From the NCBI GenBank assembly GCA_037446395.1, contig JBBIIP010000039.1:1-18860 (forward strand): a stretch of 18,860 nt of DNA, read 5' to 3'. Source of the DNA: JAAYJT01 sp037446395. Its GTDB lineage: Bacteria; Bacteroidota; Bacteroidia; Bacteroidales; JAAYJT01. Shown in pieces: positions 14,603-18,860 of the stretch. The position numbers and the translations under genes are program-made. Positions within the stretch are counted from its first letter, which is position 1; each line of letters opens with the position of its first letter. A model generated the notes under the pieces. It ran no database searches, was not told the origin of the DNA, and worked only from the letters and a program-made list of their open reading frames with translations.

Positions 14603-15163
14603 ATGGAAGCCATCATTGCAGTTTTGCTCATATTGATGATCGCCGGTTCTATTTACACACTGCATGCGAAAGATTTGCTCTCAGCAATTGTTTCCTATGG
14701 CATTGTTGGGTTTGGGCTGGTGATAATCTTTCTTTTCCTTAAAGCCCCAGATCTCGCTATCGTGCAATTGGTGGTTGAGATTATCACCCTTATCATCATG
14801 ATTGCAGTGATTCGCAACAGCAGCAAGGAAGACTTGCAGGAAAAAACAACGGTTAAAGTTGCGGGGGTTCAATATATAAATCTTCGGTCAGCCCTCTATC
14901 TTCTGGCTGCGGGCATCCTAAGCATGGGACTTCTTTACTATTTTGTCAAAGCCATTCCAGGCCTGGAACCTTTCGGAGTTCACTCAACACGCATGGCAAC
15001 CGCATACATTGAACAGGGTGCAGAGCTGACCGGTAGCGCTAACCTGGTTACGGGCATTTTATTCGACTTTCGGGGTTATGATACACTGGGTGAGGCTACA
15101 ATATTACTCACTGCTGTCTTAGGTATTCTTACCATATTACGCATTAAAGGCAAAAGACTATGA
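14603..15163 (+). CDS. Fused MbhD-MbhE protein (C-terminal part of MrpA)
   Basis: A 186-residue membrane protein with two modules. Residues 1 to about 75 match MbhD (DUF4040), with three hydrophobic helices and the block APDLAIVQLVVEIITLIIM. Residues about 95-186 match MbhE, with a helix followed by ELTGSANLVTGILFDFRGYDTLGEATIL, the conserved acidic motif near the end of MrpA. In Pyrococcus Mbh these are two genes and in classical Mrp systems they are fused to the end of MrpA; here they form one independent gene. In MrpA and Mbh structures this region lies at the proposed Na+ or H+ path. It overlaps mrpB by 4 bases (ATGA). Confidence 0.9.
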   Translation: MEAIIAVLLILMIAGSIYTLHAKDLLSAIVSYGIVGFGLVIIFLFLKAPDLAIVQLVVEIITLIIMIAVIRNSSKEDLQEKTTVKVAGVQYINLRSALYLLAAGILSMGLLYYFVKAIPGLEPFGVHSTRMATAYIEQGAELTGSANLVTGILFDFRGYDTLGEATILLTAVLGILTILRIKGKRL

Positions 15164-15594
15164 AAGGAATGACCTTTATCGTTAAAAATGTATCTCAGCT
15201 TCTGTGTGGGGTGATTGTTCTCTTCGGCATCTATATCGTCATCCACGGGCACCTTACCCCAGGAGGAGGATTTGCAGGAGGCACAATCATCGCCGGTGCA
15301 TTTATATTGTTGGTGCTCGCCAATGGCGACCATGTCATACATCTGCGAATAAAAAAAGAAGAATCTTCAAGGCTCGAAAGTTTTGCAATTTTTCTTTTTC
15401 TGGCATTTGCAATGGCAGGCTTGCTGTTGATTCCTTCTGTCTTTTTCAGAAACTATTTTCCCTTGGGAACAGTAGGTGAATTGCTGAGTGCAGGTGTGAT
15501 TCCACTATATAATATTTTTATCGGAATCGAAGTGGCAGCAGCCTTATTCACCATTTTCCTGGCATTTGTAATTTTAAAGGAGGAGGATAAATGA
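15160..15594 (+). CDS. mrpB: MrpB/MbhF-like Na+/H+ antiporter subunit
   Basis: A 144-residue membrane protein with four hydrophobic segments. The signature HGHLTPGGGFAGGTI lies at the end of the first helix and is characteristic of the MnhB/MrpB domain. It forms part of the Mrp membrane arm next to MbhDE and MrpC. It overlaps both neighbours by 4 bases, a sign of tight translational coupling. Confidence 0.94.
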   Translation: MKGMTFIVKNVSQLLCGVIVLFGIYIVIHGHLTPGGGFAGGTIIAGAFILLVLANGDHVIHLRIKKEESSRLESFAIFLFLAFAMAGLLLIPSVFFRNYFPLGTVGELLSAGVIPLYNIFIGIEVAAALFTIFLAFVILKEEDK

Positions 15595-15929
15595 CACTCT
15601 TTATTTTATGCTTTTTGTTATTACTTGTTGGATTATACGGAGTCATCACCCGCCGAAACATTATCAAGATCATTCTGGGTATGTGTATCATGGAATACAG
15701 CCTCAATCTCTTTTTTGTGCTTATTGGATATGTGAATGATGGTGTTGCTCCCATCATTTCCAAAGGTGCCGAGCGGGCCACTTTTGTTGATCCACTTCCC
15801 CAAGCGATGGTTCTCACAGTAATTGTTATCGGGTTGGCCACTACGGCTATGCTTATGGCCATAGCCATTCGACTATATCGCAAGCACAACACATTCGATA
15901 TCAGAGACATAAATACATTAAAAGGGTAG
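15591..15929 (+). CDS. mrpC: MrpC/MbhG-like subunit (NuoK homologue)
   Basis: A 112-residue protein with three hydrophobic helices, the size and layout of MrpC/NuoK. Landmarks are GVITRRNIIKIILGMCIMEYSLNLFFVLIG, with the acidic residue in the second helix region, and DPLPQAMVLTVIVIGLATTAM, the conserved start of the third helix. A strong ribosome site (GGAGGAGG) precedes the ATG, inside the end of mrpB. Confidence 0.94.
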   Translation: MTLFILCFLLLLVGLYGVITRRNIIKIILGMCIMEYSLNLFFVLIGYVNDGVAPIISKGAERATFVDPLPQAMVLTVIVIGLATTAMLMAIAIRLYRKHNTFDIRDINTLKG

Positions 15930-15933
15930 GCCA

Positions 15934-17472
15934 ATGAAAGCATTGATTCCACTATTTGTGATACTCCCGTTGGCTTCAGCATTCCTAATCCCGTTGCTTT
16001 CAAGCCGCATCAAAGGTTTCGACAGATATTTCACCTCATTAATAATGCTTATCCTGGCTATTCTGAGCATTGGCGCGTTTTCATTTTCGCAAGATTTCCC
16101 ATATGTCTATAAAATCGGGGGGTGGGAGCCCATCAACGGGATACCCATTGGAATATATTTCGTTGTTGATGGACTAAGTGTACTGATGCTGGGAATAATA
16201 ACAGTGATAGGGTTTGTTGCAGCTTTTTATTCAATTTCCTATATTTCTCATTTTACAGGAGAGAAGTACTACTATGCCCTTTTTTGCCTGATGGTTGCAG
16301 GAATGAATGGTGTCGTTATTTCGGGCGATTTGTTCAACTTGTTTGTTTTTCTCGAGATATCGGTTATCGCTTCATATGCACTGGTTGCATTTGGCATCGA
16401 AAAAGAAGAGCTTGAGGCGTCGTTCAAGTATCAGGTTCTTGGCGGGCTTGCTTCTCTTCTTATTGTAATGGGAATTGCAATGGTATATTGGCAAACCAAA
16501 ACCCTCAACATTGCAGATATTTCAAAAGAACTGGCAGGGATGAATAATAATAGCTACCTGTGGTTCACACAATTATTGTTTATCGCTGGATTTGGACTAA
16601 AGGCAGCGATGATTCCTTTCCATGCATGGTTGCCAGATGCCCATTCATCAGCACCGGCTCCCATCTCAGCAATGCTTTCGGGAGTCTTGATCAAAGCAAT
16701 AGGGATTTATGCCATTATGCGCCTGTTCTTTAATATGTTTGCACCTACCGAATCATTAGCCTGGCTCGTCATTGCTCTTGGAACACTTTCAATGATTATT
16801 GGAGTATTTCTTGCTATCGGGCAGTGGGATTTCAAACGCCTGCTTGCCTATCACAGTATCAGCCAGATGGGATATGTAGTGCTTGGCTTTGGATTAAGCA
16901 TGCTCATCATCGTTCAGGGAGGCGATCGTAAAATTGCCGTGCTAGCCATTACGGGAGGATTATTTCACATGGTGAACCATGCCGTTTTCAAAGGACTTCT
17001 TTTCTTAAATGCAGGCGCAGTTGAATTTCGAACCGGCACGAGAAAATTGCAGGAAATGGGTGGGTTATCCGAAACCATGCCTATTACATCAGCCACCTCA
17101 CTCAGTGCGTCAATGGCTATATCAGGAATTCCTCCCTTCAATGGGTTTTTCAGCAAACTGATAATAATCGTTGCAGCGGTTCTTGCCGGCCATTATCTGC
17201 TTGCGTTGCTCGCTGTGATTGTAAGTATAATTACACTGGCTTCATTTATGAAGGTGCAGAAGTATGCTTTCTATGGGTCTTCCATTAAAATGGCTGCCAG
17301 AAGAATAAAAGAAGTACCGTTCTCAATGCTATTTTCAATGATTGCTCTTTCCTTGCTATGCCTGTTGCTTAGCCTGTTAGCTTTTCCGGGCATAAGAGAG
17401 ATTGTGTTGACACCAGCGGTTGAAAGCCTGCTGAATGCCGGAAATTATTCGTTACCAATATTAGGATATTGA
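15934..17472 (+). CDS. mrpD: MrpD/MbhH-like antiporter subunit
   Basis: A 512-residue polytopic protein of about fourteen helices, the principal ion-conducting subunit of Mrp and of Mbh hydrogenases. Unlike the other antiporter-like subunit in this operon it has the full set of key residues: E141 in TM5 (FVFLEISVIASY), K223 and H230 in TM7 (GLKAAMIPFHAWLPDAH), K254 in TM8 (LIKAIGIY), H345/H349/K353 in TM11 (LFHMVNHAVFK) and K408 in TM12 (GFFSKL). The segment DAHSSAPAPISAMLSGVLIK is typical of MrpD rather than NuoL. It sits 4 bases after mrpC and 1 base before mrpE. Confidence 0.95.
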   Translation: MKALIPLFVILPLASAFLIPLLSSRIKGFDRYFTSLIMLILAILSIGAFSFSQDFPYVYKIGGWEPINGIPIGIYFVVDGLSVLMLGIITVIGFVAAFYSISYISHFTGEKYYYALFCLMVAGMNGVVISGDLFNLFVFLEISVIASYALVAFGIEKEELEASFKYQVLGGLASLLIVMGIAMVYWQTKTLNIADISKELAGMNNNSYLWFTQLLFIAGFGLKAAMIPFHAWLPDAHSSAPAPISAMLSGVLIKAIGIYAIMRLFFNMFAPTESLAWLVIALGTLSMIIGVFLAIGQWDFKRLLAYHSISQMGYVVLGFGLSMLIIVQGGDRKIAVLAITGGLFHMVNHAVFKGLLFLNAGAVEFRTGTRKLQEMGGLSETMPITSATSLSASMAISGIPPFNGFFSKLIIIVAAVLAGHYLLALLAVIVSIITLASFMKVQKYAFYGSSIKMAARRIKEVPFSMLFSMIALSLLCLLLSLLAFPGIREIVLTPAVESLLNAGNYSLPILGY

Positions 17473-17473
17473 G

Positions 17474-17956
17474 ATGAAAAAGTTCACCATGTTTATATTG
17501 CTGTTTCTGTTTTGGTTGTTGATCACATTCAACCTCAAAATCGTAAATTTATGTGCCGGTGCTGCCGCTGCATTAATAGCATCATTGATTTTTAATGCTG
17601 ATTTCCTGACGATGAGAAAGCTTATCCAACCCAAACGCTATTTCTGGGGTGTGCTATATATTTTTGTTTTCCTGTGGGAATGTGTAAAAGCCAATTTCGA
17701 TGTGGCATACCGTGTACTGCATCCCGACTTACCGATTCACCCTGGAATTGTTAAGGTAAAGCTAAACATTCAGTCCGAAATGGCGCGCAGCATGTTAGCT
17801 AACTCCATCACCATGACCCCAGGAACTATAACAGTAGATATTATTGATGACTATATCTACATTCATTGGATTAATATTACCAAACAAAAGCCCGAAGAAT
17901 ATTCAAACCGTATTTGTGGAAAATTTGAACATTATATTAGGAGGATTTTTGAATGA
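17474..17956 (+). CDS. mrpE: MrpE/MbhA-like subunit
   Basis: A 160-residue protein of the MnhE/MrpE family. It has N-terminal hydrophobic helices (about 5-45 and 58-75) and a soluble C-terminal domain. Family marks are FLWECVKANFDVAYRVLHP and the NSITMTPGTITVDI block, with HPG(I) between them. In Mrp complexes it lies at the end of the membrane arm with MrpF and MrpG. It overlaps mrpF by 4 bases. Confidence 0.94.
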   Translation: MKKFTMFILLFLFWLLITFNLKIVNLCAGAAAALIASLIFNADFLTMRKLIQPKRYFWGVLYIFVFLWECVKANFDVAYRVLHPDLPIHPGIVKVKLNIQSEMARSMLANSITMTPGTITVDIIDDYIYIHWINITKQKPEEYSNRICGKFEHYIRRIFE

Positions 17957-18219
17957 GCCCATTGATCGAAATATTCCTGTATGCTCTCATTGCAATGTGT
18001 TTTATTTGTTTCTACAGGGTTGTCAGGGGGCCAACCATTGCCGACCGTCTTGTAGGCATTGATATTTTAGGAATCCTGGTAGTAGGAATCACAGCCATTA
18101 TTGCTTATAAAACAGGGATGAGCTATATACTCGACATTGGTATTGCATGGATCATACTAAGTTTTATAGGCACCTTGACATTGGCTAAATATTTAGGGAG
18201 GAACAAACTCAATGAATGA
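17953..18219 (+). CDS. mrpF: MrpF/MbhB-like subunit
   Basis: An 88-residue protein with three hydrophobic helices. The loop RVVRGPTIADRLVGIDIL after the first helix is the hallmark of MrpF/MnhF. A GGAGG ribosome site lies just before the start, inside the end of mrpE. It overlaps the start of mrpG by 8 bases. Confidence 0.94.
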   Translation: MSPLIEIFLYALIAMCFICFYRVVRGPTIADRLVGIDILGILVVGITAIIAYKTGMSYILDIGIAWIILSFIGTLTLAKYLGRNKLNE

Positions 18220-18571
18220 AGCAATTAGCATCGCACTGATAATTATCGGCCTCTTTTTCAACCTGTTTGGTTGTCTTGGGTTGATTCGGTTTCCTGATGT
18301 ATACAACCGTTTGCAATCAGCAACCAAGTGCGTTACACTGGGAACATGGTGCATATTGGCAGCTTTGCTGGTAACGTATGGATTTTCTGACATGGGAATT
18401 AAGGCATTGATATCTATACCTCTCCTTTTCCTTGCATCCACCGTGGCCGCACATTCCCTGGTTCGAGGTTCTTACAAATATGGAATTAAATTGTGGAGCA
18501 AAAGTGTTAGAGATGAATACGGGCCCGATGTTGAAGAAGACAATGAACCTGTAAAAAAATTTGAACCATGA
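18212..18571 (+). CDS. mrpG: MrpG/MbhC-like subunit
   Basis: A 119-residue protein with three hydrophobic helices and a charged C-terminal tail (about 95-119). The block GCLGLIRFPDVYNRLQSATKCVTLG is the conserved MrpG/MnhG/PhaG signature after the first helix. It completes the Mrp set (A-like split in two, then B to G in canonical order). The ATG is preceded by GGGAGG within mrpF. Its stop overlaps the ATG of the following ferredoxin gene (ATGA). Confidence 0.94.
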   Translation: MNEAISIALIIIGLFFNLFGCLGLIRFPDVYNRLQSATKCVTLGTWCILAALLVTYGFSDMGIKALISIPLLFLASTVAAHSLVRGSYKYGIKLWSKSVRDEYGPDVEEDNEPVKKFEP

Positions 18572-18860
18572 GATACCCAAAGCTTAGGGAGTTGAGAGAA
18601 GCCGTGGTATCACTTTTTACTCCGGCTTATACCACACGTTTTCCTTATGAAGCCCATATACCATTTGAAAATTTCAGGGGAAAACCGGTTGTTAACGAGG
18701 AACATTGTGTGGGTTGTCAAACCTGTGCCAATGTGTGTCCTCCAGGAGCAATAACTTTCGATGACAACAAGAAAACCCACACCCGTAAAATAGTACGCGA
18801 TTACGGGAAATGCATTTTCTGCGGACAATGCCAGGAACACTGCATTACTCGCCAAGGTGT
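18568..18860 (+). CDS. mbhN: NuoI/HycF/MbhN-like ferredoxin subunit, cut by window end
   Basis: An ATG at 18568, overlapping the mrpG stop by 4 bases, opens a frame that runs off the window after 97 codons. The protein has an amphipathic N-terminal stretch (RYPKLRELREAVVSLF, with FPYEAHIPFENFRGKP as in NuoI). Two [4Fe-4S] motifs follow: C47/C50/C53/C57 (CVGCQTCANVCPPGA) and C82/C85/C88/C92 (CIFCGQCQEHC). This is the complex I subunit I homologue, which carries electrons along the peripheral arm from the input module to the small subunit. Its place after the Mrp genes resembles MbhN at the end of the Pyrococcus mbh operon. The C-terminus and any further operon genes lie outside. Confidence 0.92.
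   Translation, partial: MRYPKLRELREAVVSLFTPAYTTRFPYEAHIPFENFRGKPVVNEEHCVGCQTCANVCPPGAITFDDNKKTHTRKIVRDYGKCIFCGQCQEHCITRQG

Noticed and set aside
15548..16003. 151-codon open frame on the minus strand
   Set aside because: It overlaps mrpC and the start of mrpD antisense; hydrophobic coding strands often leave such open antisense frames.
1..18860. CRISPR arrays, tRNA or rRNA genes, insertion sequences
   Set aside because: No repeated spacer units, cloverleaf-like segments, transposase motifs or terminal inverted repeats were seen; the window is filled by two functional operons and one regulator.

Overview
The window holds a membrane-bound, energy-converting [NiFe]-hydrogenase locus together with its maturation genes. 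Base composition is moderately AT-rich. Shine-Dalgarno sequences are strong in some genes (hypC, mrpC, mrpF, mrpG) and absent in others. This, with an Fnr-like regulator of the kind common in Bacteroidota and one promoter-like TAnnTTTG match, suggests a strictly anaerobic or fermentative bacterium, perhaps Bacteroidota. The taxonomic call is weak and rests on style rather than on a marker gene.

Layout. (1) 3-116: the C-terminal end of a membrane protein, converging on hypB. (2) 129-6176, minus strand: a complete hypF-hypC-hypD-hypE-hypA-hypB set that builds and inserts the Ni-Fe(CN)2CO centre. No maturation endopeptidase is seen. (3) 6177-6434: a divergent intergenic region. (4) 6435-7127: a Crp/Fnr-family regulator with an N-terminal cysteine cluster. 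(5) 7128-7295: a short intergenic region carrying two near-identical palindromes, CTGAT-N4-ATCAT, spaced exactly 22 bp apart. They sit upstream of a plausible -7 box (TAATATTG), and this looks like an Fnr-type control region. (6) 7296 to the window end: one long plus-strand operon of at least 15 tightly packed genes. In order these are hydB-like and hydG-like (the NAD(P)H/flavin electron-transfer pair of cytosolic sulfhydrogenases), a four-cluster HycB/CooF-like ferredoxin, the hydrogenase core (NuoH-, NuoB-, NuoC- and NuoD-like, with the Ni-binding CxxC pairs intact), a NuoL-like antiporter subunit, a fused MbhD-MbhE, MrpB, C, D, E, F and G homologues, and a NuoI-like ferredoxin cut by the window end.

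How it may work. The core is an Mrp-linked group 4 hydrogenase of the Mbh/formate-hydrogenlyase kind. HydB-HydG take the place that formate dehydrogenase or CO dehydrogenase has in related complexes, and the HycB-like protein is the natural bridge to the core. The inferred complex would couple NAD(P)H (or ferredoxin) oxidation and H2 evolution, or the reverse, to Na+/H+ movement through a complete set of Mrp modules. Joining a group 3b-type diaphorase module to a group 4 membrane hydrogenase is the most interesting feature of the window. The second is the tandem Fnr-like operator pair. The third is the loss of the conserved TM5 glutamate in the NuoL-like subunit.
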